Positions 1-7,785 of a DNA stretch of 33,749 nt are shown here, piece after piece. The translations under genes were made by a program, and so were the position numbers. Source of the DNA: Frankiaceae bacterium (GTDB taxonomy: Bacteria > Actinomycetota > Actinomycetes > JAFAQI01); assembly GCA_019239875.1 (NCBI GenBank), contig JAFAZI010000059.1:1-33749 (forward strand), read 5' to 3'. Position 1 is the stretch's first letter; the number at the start of each line of letters is the position of its first letter. The notes below the pieces were generated by a model. That model had not been told where the DNA came from. It made no database searches and saw only the letters and a list, made by a program, of their open reading frames with translations.

Positions 1-1325
1 AAAGCCACAACGTCTTCACCGAGCACCTTGTGCTCGACACCGACGACGACCGCCTCCCGTACGTCGGGATGTTGGTAGAGCACAGCTTCGATGTCGGCGG
101 AGTAGACGTTGAGCCCACCGCGGATGATCACGTCCTTCGCGCGCCCGACGATGTAGAGGAAGCCGTCGGCGTCGAACTTGCCGAGGTCTCCGGTTCGCAG
201 CCACCCGTCAGGGTTGAAGATTCCTTCGGCCTCGGGTGGCGCGTTGTAGTACTCACGCATCCGGCCCGCGGGCTTCACCTGGATGTTGCCGATCTCGTCG
301 GTCCCCACCGCGTGGCCCTCGTCGTCGAGGATCCGGACCTCCGCCGGCGGCACCGCCTTGCCCACCGAGCCGGGCCGGTTGACGAGCTCGCCCTTCGGCA
401 TCATGAAGTACGCCGTGCCGGCCTCGGTCATGGAGTAGGAGTTGGTGACCAGCGCTTCCGGCACCAGCTGGGCGAACCTGACCAGCGTCGACGGCGCGAT
501 CGGCGCCGAGCCGATCGACACGATCTCGTACGACGACCAGTCGGTCGTGAAGGTCGCAGGCTCTGCCAGCAGCAGCTCCACCATGGCCGGTACCAGGAAA
601 CAGGCTCGTGGTTTCTCGGTCTCGGTGAGCCGCAGCCACTCCTTGGCGTCGAACTTGGGCTGGTAGAGAGTCGACATGCCCATGCGCATGGGTTGGTACA
701 CGAACGTGAGCCCCGAGAACGTGAACAACGGACTTGCGTGGATCCACGGTCGGCCCGACCACTCCGGCTTGGCAGTCAGGAACAGCGCCGAGTTGGTATG
801 ACGGACGGCGACACCCTTCGGTGCGCTCGTCGTGCCAGAGGTGTACAGGATCTCGGCGAGATCGTCGTCGTCGCGCGGCACCTGGAGGTCGCTGTCATCC
901 GCATCGTACAGCTCGTCCAACCCAGTGTCGCCGGACGCGGACGACACGACGACGGCCGAGGCGGCCGTCTCATCTGCGAGGAGATCGACGAGGTCCTCGC
1001 TGACGATCACCACCGCCGGGTCGCAGTGGCTGAGGATCGTCCGCACCTGTGCCGCCGACTGCCGGATGTTCACCGGTACGGCGACACCTCCCGCCTTGTG
1101 AATCGCGGCGTAGGCGCACACAAACGTCAGGCCGTCGCGGGGGTGAAGCACCATTGCGACCCGGTCGCCTGGCTGCACGCCGCGCGCGACCAGGCCGCGC
1201 GCGACCTGCGAGGAGGTCGAGTGCCACCGCCCGAGGGTGAGGGCGCCGACACCGGCGACCTCGAAGCCGGTCTGGTCGGGAAAGTGATCGGCAGCCCAGC
1301 GGAGCTGGTCCGGGATCAGGGTCAC
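1..1325 (-). CDS. Acyl-CoA synthetase (FadD-like, AMP-binding), C-terminus cut by window edge
   Basis: This is an adenylate-forming enzyme that activates a carboxylic acid to its acyl-CoA with ATP. Reading leftward from GTG at 1325, about 441 residues lie in the window. The phosphate-binding motif YTSGTTSAPKG is near residues 161-171, and a GRAKDVIIRGG..VYS..IE motif typical of the hinge to the C-terminal domain is near residue 397. The family is usually about 500-550 residues, so the small C-terminal domain with its catalytic lysine lies outside the window. The start GTG overlaps the stop of the upstream SDR gene (GTGA), which indicates translational coupling. The neighbours (SDR, hydrolase, MaoC hydratases) suggest beta-oxidation of a lipid or sterol-like acid; the substrate is an inference. 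Confidence 0.9.
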   Translation of the reverse strand, partial: MTLIPDQLRWAADHFPDQTGFEVAGVGALTLGRWHSTSSQVARGLVARGVQPGDRVAMVLHPRDGLTFVCAYAAIHKAGGVAVPVNIRQSAAQVRTILSHCDPAVVIVSEDLVDLLADETAASAVVVSSASGDTGLDELYDADDSDLQVPRDDDDLAEILYTSGTTSAPKGVAVRHTNSALFLTAKPEWSGRPWIHASPLFTFSGLTFVYQPMRMGMSTLYQPKFDAKEWLRLTETEKPRACFLVPAMVELLLAEPATFTTDWSSYEIVSIGSAPIAPSTLVRFAQLVPEALVTNSYSMTEAGTAYFMMPKGELVNRPGSVGKAVPPAEVRILDDEGHAVGTDEIGNIQVKPAGRMREYYNAPPEAEGIFNPDGWLRTGDLGKFDADGFLYIVGRAKDVIIRGGLNVYSADIEAVLYQHPDVREAVVVGVEHKVLGEDVVA

Positions 1326-2239
1326 GAAGTGGACTCCAGCAGGAACGGCGGCAGACCTGACGGGTGGTTCTTGAACAGCTCGCCCTGGGCCTCGATCAGA
1401 CCGTCGACGGTCCACGCCTTGTCGCCGGCGTTCACCACCCCGCCGAGCGTCCAGATCTTGCAGACCTGCACCTCCGCACCCCACACGATGAACACCTGCC
1501 CGGTGACATCCTGCGCGGCGGGCGAGGCGAGCCAGCCGATGACGGGGGCGACGTTCTCGGCGGCGAACGCGTCGAACTTGCCTTCCTCCTGCTTGCCGAA
1601 CTCGCCGAACGTCTGCTCGGTCATCCGGGTGCGGGCACGCGGCGCGATCGCATTGGCGGTCACGCCGATCTTGGCGAGCTCGCGCGCCGTGACGATCGTC
1701 AGCGCGACGATGCCGGACTTGGCGGCGGCGTAGTTCGCTTGGCCGGCGTTGCCGAACAGGCCAGACTCACTGGACGTGTTGATGATCCGGCCGTAGACCT
1801 CGTCGCCGGCTTTCGCCTTCGCCCGCCAGTACTTGCCGGCGAAGTGGGTCATCGCGAAGTGCCCTTTGAGGTGCACGTCGATGACCGAGTCCCAGTCGGA
1901 CTCGTCCATGTTGTAGCTCATCTTGTCGCGCAGGATCCCGGCGTTGTTCACGACGATGTCGAGGCCGCCGTAGGTGTCGATCGCCTGCTGCACGAGTCCC
2001 TCGGCAGCCTTCCAGTTCGAGCAGCTGTCGTAGTTCGCCACCGCGGCTCCGCCAGCTGCCTCGATCTTCTCGACGACCTGCTGCGCGGGCCGGTCGTCCG
2101 AGCCCTGCCCGTCCCACTCACCGCCGAGGTCGTTGACCACGACCTGCGCGCCTTCGGATGCGAGGAGCAGCGCATGCTGTTCGCCGAGGCCGCGTCCGGC
2201 ACCTGTGACGATCGCGACCTTGCCGTCGAGCAGACCCAT
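1322..2239 (-). CDS. SDR family 3-hydroxyacyl-CoA / 17-beta-hydroxysteroid dehydrogenase-like (Hsd4A type)
   Basis: A 305-residue short-chain dehydrogenase that uses NAD(P) to oxidise a hydroxyl group. The cofactor motif TGAGRGLG is at 12-19 and NNAG at 98-101. The catalytic residues are Ser157, Tyr170 and Lys174 (YAAAK). The long insertion after the second strand and the overall layout resemble the dehydrogenase domain of peroxisomal multifunctional enzyme 2 and mycobacterial Hsd4A, which oxidise (R)-3-hydroxyacyl-CoA or 17-beta-hydroxysteroids. Its ATG shares one base with the stop of the upstream hydrolase, and its own stop overlaps the FadD start. With the two MaoC hydratases opposite, it would complete a hydration-oxidation step. 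Family assignment is firm; the sterol link is inferred. Confidence 0.88.
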   Translation of the reverse strand: MGLLDGKVAIVTGAGRGLGEQHALLLASEGAQVVVNDLGGEWDGQGSDDRPAQQVVEKIEAAGGAAVANYDSCSNWKAAEGLVQQAIDTYGGLDIVVNNAGILRDKMSYNMDESDWDSVIDVHLKGHFAMTHFAGKYWRAKAKAGDEVYGRIINTSSESGLFGNAGQANYAAAKSGIVALTIVTARELAKIGVTANAIAPRARTRMTEQTFGEFGKQEEGKFDAFAAENVAPVIGWLASPAAQDVTGQVFIVWGAEVQVCKIWTLGGVVNAGDKAWTVDGLIEAQGELFKNHPSGLPPFLLESTS

Positions 2240-3159
2240 CAGTTGTTCCCTTCGATCTCATTGAGGAAGCCGCGGATCAAGCTCACCGTCGACTCTGGGT
2301 TGTCACCGGCGGCGAGGTGTCCAGCATTGTGGACCTCGACCAACCGGCCGTTCGGAAGCAGCGCGGCGACCTCCTCGGCGCCGTCGCTGGAAAGGACGTC
2401 GCTCTTCTGGCCGCGGAGCACCAAGACCGGCACCGTAATCTTCGCCGCGTCGTCGCCGAGTCCTGCGAGGATGTCGTCCTCCCACTTGACCTCTTTGATC
2501 CGCTCGGCGCTGACGGCACCAAGATTGTGCTTCCACGTCCACCGGCCGTCCGGGCGCTGCCGAAGGTTGCGGCGCAGCCGTTCGGGATCTGCTTTGGGGC
2601 GATCCGGGTTGAACTCGGCGACGGCTTCGGCCGCCTCCGCCAGCGAGCCGAACGACTCGTGCTTGCCCATGAACTCGACGATGCGGCGTACTCCCGCCTC
2701 CTCCAGCCGATGACCGACATCGATCAAGGCGATCGCGTTGACCTTCGCGGGGTCGGCGGCAGCGAGGGTGAGGGAGAGGATGCCGCCGAGGGACGCTCCG
2801 ATGAACGACGCGTGTTCGATGCCGAACTCTGCCAGCAGCCCGGGGAGGGTGGCGGCCAGGGTCTGGCGACTGAAGTCTCGCGGGTCGTGGGACAGCGCCT
2901 CGGACTCGCCGTGGCCAGGCAGGTCCGGCGCGATCACATGGTGGGTGGAGCGGAGCTCGCGGCCGATCTCCTCGAACATGTACGCCGTCTGACCGCCGCC
3001 GTGGAGTGCGATCACGGCGGGGGCGCCGGCGGCACCCCACTCGAGGTAATGGACCTGTCGATCGTCGATCACGACGAAGCCGCTGCGGCCGGCAGCCGGC
3101 ACATCGTGGCGCTCAGGACCATGCACCTCGTATGTGACGTCTGTGTCAGACTCGGTCAT
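2239..3159 (-). CDS. Alpha/beta hydrolase
   Basis: A 306-residue alpha/beta-hydrolase fold enzyme. The oxyanion-hole motif HGGG is at 53-56, the nucleophile elbow GASLGG places the serine at 123, a probable acid lies in the QKSDVLS segment, and the base is the histidine of NAGHLAAGD near the C-terminus. I chose the ATG at 3159 because a longer reading would run into the MaoC leader on the opposite strand. It is the first gene of the leftward operon with SDR and FadD. A candidate TetR operator (3135-3148) lies just inside the coding sequence. Possible roles are an esterase, a thioesterase or a C-C bond hydrolase; no substrate can be named. Confidence 0.88.
   Translation of the reverse strand: MTESDTDVTYEVHGPERHDVPAAGRSGFVVIDDRQVHYLEWGAAGAPAVIALHGGGQTAYMFEEIGRELRSTHHVIAPDLPGHGESEALSHDPRDFSRQTLAATLPGLLAEFGIEHASFIGASLGGILSLTLAAADPAKVNAIALIDVGHRLEEAGVRRIVEFMGKHESFGSLAEAAEAVAEFNPDRPKADPERLRRNLRQRPDGRWTWKHNLGAVSAERIKEVKWEDDILAGLGDDAAKITVPVLVLRGQKSDVLSSDGAEEVAALLPNGRLVEVHNAGHLAAGDNPESTVSLIRGFLNEIEGNN
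3135..3148. promoter_or_regulatory. Candidate TetR-type operator (weaker copy)
   Basis: TGACGTCTGTGTCA matches the TGACAYNNGTGTCA pattern of the other sites with one mismatch. It is inside the first codons of the hydrolase and about 60 bp upstream of the divergent MaoC start, so it could serve both promoters. It is weaker evidence than the perfect palindrome at 13790. Confidence 0.4.
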
Positions 3160-3208
3160 GCGCCCATTCTGGCGCAACGACCTCAGTGATCCACAAGGAG
3201 CATCCCCA

Positions 3209-3643
3209 GTGGCTGACAGCACGGTCTACTTCGACGACGTCTCGGTCGGCGACGCCGCCCCGTCGAAGTCCTACACCCTGACCCGGACCGACCTGGTGAA
3301 GTACGCCGGGGCCTCCGGGGACTTCAACCCGATGCATCACGACGACGTCCAGGCCACCGCCGCAGGTCTGCCCAGCGTCTTCGGTCACGGCATGTACTCC
3401 GCCGGCCTCGTGGCGACCGCGCTGACCGACTACGTCGGCCTCGGGAGTCTGACCCGCTACAAGGTCCGGTTCGCGAAGCAGACCTGGCCGGGCGACGTCC
3501 TGACCACCGCCGTCACCGTCACGGGAACGCGCGAGGAGGACGGGAAGCACCTCGTCGACCTCGACTGCCAGCTCACCAATCAGGACGGCGTCGCGGTCGT
3601 TGTCGGTGAGGCGACCGCTGCCCTCCCGGTGCGTGCGTCATGA
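3209..3643 (+). CDS. MaoC-type (R)-specific enoyl-CoA hydratase, catalytic half
   Basis: A 144-residue single hot-dog-fold protein. It contains the hydratase-2 motif with Asp38 and His43 (GDFNPMHHD), the catalytic pair that adds water to a trans-2-enoyl-CoA. The GTG at 3209 is chosen because AAGGAG lies 8 bases upstream; a longer reading from 3134 would overlap the divergent hydrolase. It overlaps the next gene by ATGA, and that gene encodes a hot-dog protein lacking the motif. The two probably form a heteromer like mycobacterial HadAB or ChsH1-ChsH2. The context favours catabolism of a CoA-activated side chain over fatty acid synthesis, but both remain possible. Confidence 0.87.
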   Translation: MADSTVYFDDVSVGDAAPSKSYTLTRTDLVKYAGASGDFNPMHHDDVQATAAGLPSVFGHGMYSAGLVATALTDYVGLGSLTRYKVRFAKQTWPGDVLTTAVTVTGTREEDGKHLVDLDCQLTNQDGVAVVVGEATAALPVRAS

Positions 3644-4134
3644 GCGATTTCGACGCGAGCAAGTTCATCGGGACGGAGCTGCCGGGCGCCGTCGTCACGA
3701 TCGAACGCGGCCCGCTCGCGGTCTTCGCGGAAGCGGTCAAGGACTCCAATCCCGCCTACCAGTCAGCGGAAGCGGCGAAGGAAGCCGGTTTCGCCGCACC
3801 GCCGATCCCGCCCACGTTTCCTTTCGCCATGGGCAACTTCGGCCGGTTTCGGGAGCAGCAGCCGGACGGCTGGGACGCGCTCGGACCGATGGCGGAGATC
3901 TTCGGTGCGCTGATGAGCACCGGCGGCCTGATCCTGCACGGCGAGCAGGAGTTCCTGTACTTCGGGCCGGTGGTCGCGGGCGACGTGCTCACCATGACCG
4001 GACGGATCAGTGACATCTACACGAAGGTGAGCGGCGAGAAGACGATGACCTTCGTCGTCAGCGAGCAGGACTACACCAACCAGCGGGGCGAGCTCGTCCT
4101 CAGGCAGGTGTCGACGATCCTGCACCGCGTCTGA
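3640..4134 (+). CDS. MaoC-like dehydratase N-terminal-domain protein, non-catalytic partner
   Basis: A 164-residue hot-dog-fold protein of the MaoC dehydratase N-terminal type (HadA-like). At the position where the partner has its Asp/His pair this protein reads KDSNPAYQ, so the catalytic His is absent. In paired systems this subunit shapes the acyl-binding tunnel. It is translationally coupled to the upstream MaoC gene by a 4-base overlap. Its last 35 bases overlap the 3' end of the convergent TetR gene. The protein is most likely the structural and substrate-binding subunit of the heteromeric hydratase. Confidence 0.87.
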   Translation: MSDFDASKFIGTELPGAVVTIERGPLAVFAEAVKDSNPAYQSAEAAKEAGFAAPPIPPTFPFAMGNFGRFREQQPDGWDALGPMAEIFGALMSTGGLILHGEQEFLYFGPVVAGDVLTMTGRISDIYTKVSGEKTMTFVVSEQDYTNQRGELVLRQVSTILHRV

Positions 4135-4798
4135 TCCGAGCCCGCCGGACGGCCGGCGACGGCTTCGACGGCATGAAGAACCCCTCGAAGACCGCGCGGG
4201 TCAGGACGTCGATCGCGGCGTCGTGGTCGAAGTCGATCTGGTGGGACTGCTGGAAGTAGTTGAACCGCTCGAGCATCGACAGGCACGCCACGCCTTCGAT
4301 CTCCGCTGACGTGGCACCGACCTTCCGGGCTTCGTCGATCCGTCGGCTCAGTGCGCCCGACAGCGCCATGAGTGATGCCTGGGCGCGCTGGCCGAGGTCG
4401 CGCGAGGCGAACTCTCGATCCGTCCAGGCGCGGATGACTGTGCCATGCGCGGCGTAGATGTCGACGAAGTCGGCGACCCACGTTCGTAGGGCGTTCCGCC
4501 CGACCTCGTCCGGGGTGATCGGCCCGAGGCTCGCGCCAAGCATCTCCATCTGTGCCATCGCGTCGTACGCGAGTGCCGTGAAGAGGTCTTCCTTGTTGGC
4601 GAAGTACAGGTAGAACGTGCCGTGGGAGGTCTTCGCGGTCTTGACGATGTCATCCACCCGCGCCGCGTGGAAGCCCTGCGACTCGAACACGGTGCGCCCG
4701 GCATCGAGCAGTCGCTGCATCGTCTTGCGACCCTGCGGCCGCAGTGCCCGCTCCTGGGCCGGCGCGCCGCCGAGCGCGGTTGCGGGCTGGCTCGGCAT
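4100..4798 (-). CDS. TetR family transcriptional regulator
   Basis: A 232-residue TetR-type repressor. The helix-turn-helix lies at about residues 37-77 (FHAARVDDIVKTAKTSHGTF followed by YLYFANKEDLF), and the rest is a helical ligand-binding domain. It is convergent with the MaoC pair and sits between the hydrolase/MaoC divergon and the divergent secreted genes, both of which carry TGACAYNNGTGTCA-like sites. It is therefore one of two local candidates for the regulator of those sites; the other is the TetR at 13935. An acyl-CoA or related intermediate would be a natural inducer, but that is inference. Confidence 0.9.
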   Translation of the reverse strand: MPSQPATALGGAPAQERALRPQGRKTMQRLLDAGRTVFESQGFHAARVDDIVKTAKTSHGTFYLYFANKEDLFTALAYDAMAQMEMLGASLGPITPDEVGRNALRTWVADFVDIYAAHGTVIRAWTDREFASRDLGQRAQASLMALSGALSRRIDEARKVGATSAEIEGVACLSMLERFNYFQQSHQIDFDHDAAIDVLTRAVFEGFFMPSKPSPAVRRARIRRGAGSSTPA

Positions 4799-4827
4799 GG
4801 CGTTGAGCGTAAAGGGTGCCCCCTATG

Positions 4828-6027
4828 TCAGCAGTTGGTGGGTTTGACCGACAGCTGGCCGCTCTTGTTGGTCAGCGGCGAGGCTGGGGCTTTGACGTCG
4901 CCGCCACCAGCGGTGACGCCGCAGGTGCCGGCGTAGAGGGCCGGCAGCGGGTACATCGGAGCCGCCGGGGAGCCGTTCGCGTCCGGGTCCTCGTAGATCT
5001 GGATACCCGGCTCGAGGTCCACGTGCTTCGCCTCTTCGCGCCAGTAGTCGTTCTCGGTCTTGTGCGACTTGTCGCGGCAGCTCTTCTCGCCCTTCTTCGA
5101 CGCGCCGGTGCAGTCGTACGGGTCGAAGGTCTTGCCGGAGTAGTCATAGGCGTCGCGGCGCTTCTTGCCGGTCTTCCCGCCGCCCTTGTACGCCGTTGTC
5201 CGCTTGGAGACCGAGGCGAAGCAGATGCCGTCGGCGCAGGCGCCGAATCCTGCGGACACGACCGGGATCGGGTTGGTCGCCAGCTTGTGCACCTTGCCGT
5301 GCTCCACACCGGCCAGCGTCCGCGGCAGCCAGGTCGCGACCTTCGTCGGGTGCCAGTTCACGACGATCGCACCGCCGTCGGATGGCCCGTTCTGCTCGTG
5401 CTTGGTGCCGTGCTTGCCGTCCGGCTCGTCGTGCTCGCCGGAGTCCAGGCCGTCGTCGGCGCCGAAATACACGGTGGTACCGGTCGGGTCCGGCGCGACC
5501 GCGACGTTCTTGCCGACCTTGACCTTATGGCGCAGGCCGGGCGCGCCGGCCGGGAGGCTCCACTTCGTCGGGTCGAGCTTGCACGCGCCACCCGTCGCAA
5601 GGGCGAGGGGGTAGACCAGGATGTCGAACGTGCCGCACTGGTCCTCGGGAATCGGCTGCCACTTGGTGTCACCGTGCAACGACACGGCGGTACCGGTTGC
5701 GCCCTTTCGGGTGTGCGCCGAGCCGTCGGGACTGACCGTCAGATCGACGGCGTGCACGTTCTCGCCCTCCCTGGTGGTCCGGGTGCCGGTGACCAGATAG
5801 GTGTGACCGCTGTGGTCCTTCACGACGACCTGCATGTCGTGGCAATGGGCGGGTTGAGCCTTGTGTTCCTTGTTCCACGAGTCGTCACCGTGGTGGCAGC
5901 CCTGGTTGCGTGACGTGTAGCCGCCGCCGCTGATCGCGAACGCCGCGCCCGCACTTGCCACCGCCACCGTCACGCCTGCCATGCCTGCGATGACGGTCGA
6001 CGTCCGTCGTGTGCTCTGGGACGACAC
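4828..6027 (-). CDS. Secreted Cys/His-rich protein of unknown function
   Basis: A 399-residue exported protein that I do not recognise. Residues 1-32 form a signal peptide (basic start, hydrophobic core, AGAAFA before a likely cleavage site). The mature part begins with a Cys/His cluster (CHHGDD, then AHCHDM), contains about ten cysteines that could form disulfides, and has charged, lysine-rich linkers. The GTG start is supported by GGAGG seven bases upstream. It is transcribed divergently from the beta-propeller gene at 6110 across an 82-bp gap that holds a TetR-type operator, so the two are probably co-regulated. A role in extracellular substrate or metal binding is possible but unproven. 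Confidence 0.85.
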   Translation of the reverse strand: MSSQSTRRTSTVIAGMAGVTVAVASAGAAFAISGGGYTSRNQGCHHGDDSWNKEHKAQPAHCHDMQVVVKDHSGHTYLVTGTRTTREGENVHAVDLTVSPDGSAHTRKGATGTAVSLHGDTKWQPIPEDQCGTFDILVYPLALATGGACKLDPTKWSLPAGAPGLRHKVKVGKNVAVAPDPTGTTVYFGADDGLDSGEHDEPDGKHGTKHEQNGPSDGGAIVVNWHPTKVATWLPRTLAGVEHGKVHKLATNPIPVVSAGFGACADGICFASVSKRTTAYKGGGKTGKKRRDAYDYSGKTFDPYDCTGASKKGEKSCRDKSHKTENDYWREEAKHVDLEPGIQIYEDPDANGSPAAPMYPLPALYAGTCGVTAGGGDVKAPASPLTNKSGQLSVKPTNC

Positions 6028-6070
6028 GGCGCAACCTCCCTATCGGTGATCGAAATGTTCTGAAAAACTA

Positions 6071-6084
6071 TGACATGCGTGTCA
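6071..6084. promoter_or_regulatory. TetR-type operator in divergent promoter
   Basis: TGACATGCGTGTCA is a near-perfect inverted repeat (one asymmetric position) in the 82-bp gap between the two divergent secreted-protein genes. It is nearly the same sequence as the perfect palindrome at 13790, including the GG that follows. Confidence 0.65.
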
Positions 6085-6109
6085 GGAAAAAGCAGCGGAG
6101 GTTGAGCCA

Positions 6110-7756
6110 GTGCGGCGTGTGATGGCCGTTCTCGCGGTTGCCACGGTCATCCCCCTGACACTCGTGTCACCGTCGGCCGCCGCTCACCACGCCCGCTGTC
6201 ACGGTGGTGCGAACTGGCGGATGTACGGCTACGACGTACGACATTCGTTCGACGTCCGCCCCGGCTGCTCCTCCATCACGACCTCGAACGTCGCGACGCT
6301 TGCGCCGGCCTGGTTCTTCCACACGAAGGACTCGATCACCGCGTCGGTTGCCGTGTCGCACCGGACGGCGTACGTCGGGTCGTGGGACGGCACGTTCTAT
6401 GCGATCAACGCGAAGACCGGCAAGCTCCGGTGGAGCTTCCACATCAAGCCGCACGCCGCGAACGCCTTCGGCCGGATCGTGTCGACCGCCTGGGTGGGAC
6501 ACGCCGGTCGCGGCAGACATCGCCGGCGAGTGGTGCTGTTCGGCGGGAGCTCCAACGTCTGGGCCCTCAATGCCACGAACGGTCGCAAGCTCGCCACCAT
6601 CAACCTCGACCCGCGGACCAAGGCCGATCGACGCGGCGCCGGCGATCGAGTGGTCGAGGTCGAGTCCTCGCCCGCGGTCCTTCCGGCTCGGCATGGTCGC
6701 CGGCACATCTTCATCGGGATGGACATCCACGACGACTCCAAGCTCGGCCGGACCGGTCTCGTCGCGCTGACGCTGCGCCGGCACCACGGCTGGCAACTGC
6801 GTCCGAGGTGGAAGTACGACGTCGAGACAGACCGGGTCTACCGCGGCCGGCCAGGTCTCACGCACGGCTCGGGCCACGGCGTCGGGTGTGGCGGAATCTG
6901 GTCGTCACCCGCGATCGATCCGGCCCACCATGTCGTCGTGTTCGGCACGGCGAACTGTGACAACCCGGCGCAGGCCTACCGCCGTCATCTGAACTACTCC
7001 GAGGAACTCGTCGCCCTGCGCACCCGAACCGGCAAGCGGCGGTGGTCGTTCCGGCCGGCGGCAAGCCTTCCCAAGGCGCAGCGGATCCCGGAGGCCGAGC
7101 GCGATGCGGACTTCGGCGCGTCGGCGAACGTCTTCCGGCTGGCGGGCCGGGCGGTCGTCGGCGACGGCAGCAAGAGCGCGAAGTACTACGTTCGCCGGGA
7201 GCGGGACGGGCGAAAGGTGTCGACCGCCGATGCCGGGACCGATGGCTATGCGCAGAACGGCTTTGCGGTCGGTGGGTTCATCGGCAGCAGCGCGATCACC
7301 AGAGGTCGGGACAAGGCAGTGATCGGCGGCACCGCGATCCCGCTTCCGCGGGGCGTCACGGATGTCTCGAAGGCACTCTGGGACGTTCGGTCGATGAACC
7401 CGCGGACCGGAAAGCTCAACTGGGTCTACCAGCTCGGTGCGCCGACGTACGGTGCCACCTCGGTGGTGAACGGCGTCTCGTTCACGACACTCACCGTGCA
7501 GTCGGACGTGGTGGCGCTCAACGCCAAGACCGGGGCGCCGCTGGCCGTCCTGCCAGTGCTCGGGCCGCCGTCGTCGACCGCCGTCGTCGCAGGTGACTCG
7601 CTGTACGTCGGGACCGGCACGCGGGAGACGGACCTGGAGTACAAAGCGGTGAGCGACCAGCTCGAGAACGCCCTCAAGGACACGATCGGCGAGTCACCCC
7701 TGTCGCCCGTCTCCGGTGTGCAGGCATATCGCCTCGCCGCCCACCTCGGCAAGTAG
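6110..7756 (+). CDS. Secreted PQQ-like beta-propeller repeat protein
   Basis: A 548-residue exported protein. A signal peptide covers about residues 1-25 (ending near PSAAAHH). The body contains repeated tryptophan-docking type blades, recognisable as AINAKTGKLRWSF, ALNATNGRKLATI, ALRTRTGKRRWSF, SMNPRTGKLNWVY and ALNAKTGAPLAVL. This is the PQQ-dependent dehydrogenase or BamB-like propeller fold; the layout resembles polyvinyl-alcohol dehydrogenase-like proteins. I did not establish PQQ or calcium ligands, so it may be a true quinoprotein or a structural propeller. The GTG start has GGAGG eight bases upstream. The divergent neighbour and shared operator suggest co-expression with the secreted protein at 4828. 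Confidence 0.85.
   Translation: MRRVMAVLAVATVIPLTLVSPSAAAHHARCHGGANWRMYGYDVRHSFDVRPGCSSITTSNVATLAPAWFFHTKDSITASVAVSHRTAYVGSWDGTFYAINAKTGKLRWSFHIKPHAANAFGRIVSTAWVGHAGRGRHRRRVVLFGGSSNVWALNATNGRKLATINLDPRTKADRRGAGDRVVEVESSPAVLPARHGRRHIFIGMDIHDDSKLGRTGLVALTLRRHHGWQLRPRWKYDVETDRVYRGRPGLTHGSGHGVGCGGIWSSPAIDPAHHVVVFGTANCDNPAQAYRRHLNYSEELVALRTRTGKRRWSFRPAASLPKAQRIPEAERDADFGASANVFRLAGRAVVGDGSKSAKYYVRRERDGRKVSTADAGTDGYAQNGFAVGGFIGSSAITRGRDKAVIGGTAIPLPRGVTDVSKALWDVRSMNPRTGKLNWVYQLGAPTYGATSVVNGVSFTTLTVQSDVVALNAKTGAPLAVLPVLGPPSSTAVVAGDSLYVGTGTRETDLEYKAVSDQLENALKDTIGESPLSPVSGVQAYRLAAHLGK
6156..6169. promoter_or_regulatory. Second TetR-type site inside the signal-peptide codons
   Basis: TGACACTCGTGTCA has perfect TGACAC/GTGTCA half-sites with the same 2-bp centre spacing as the other sites. 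It lies within codons of the propeller protein's signal peptide, 85 bp from the intergenic site, close to eight helical turns. It could be an auxiliary operator for cooperative or looped repression. Confidence 0.5.
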
Positions 7757-7785
7757 TTCCAGGCACCCCGCGCCGCTGGCGGTGT

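Noticed and set aside
30-1733. A 567-codon open frame on the plus strand opposite FadD and the SDR
   Set aside because: It is an antisense shadow in GC-rich sequence: it crosses two genes with clear motifs and its translation is Arg/Val/Gly/Asp-rich without any fold signal.
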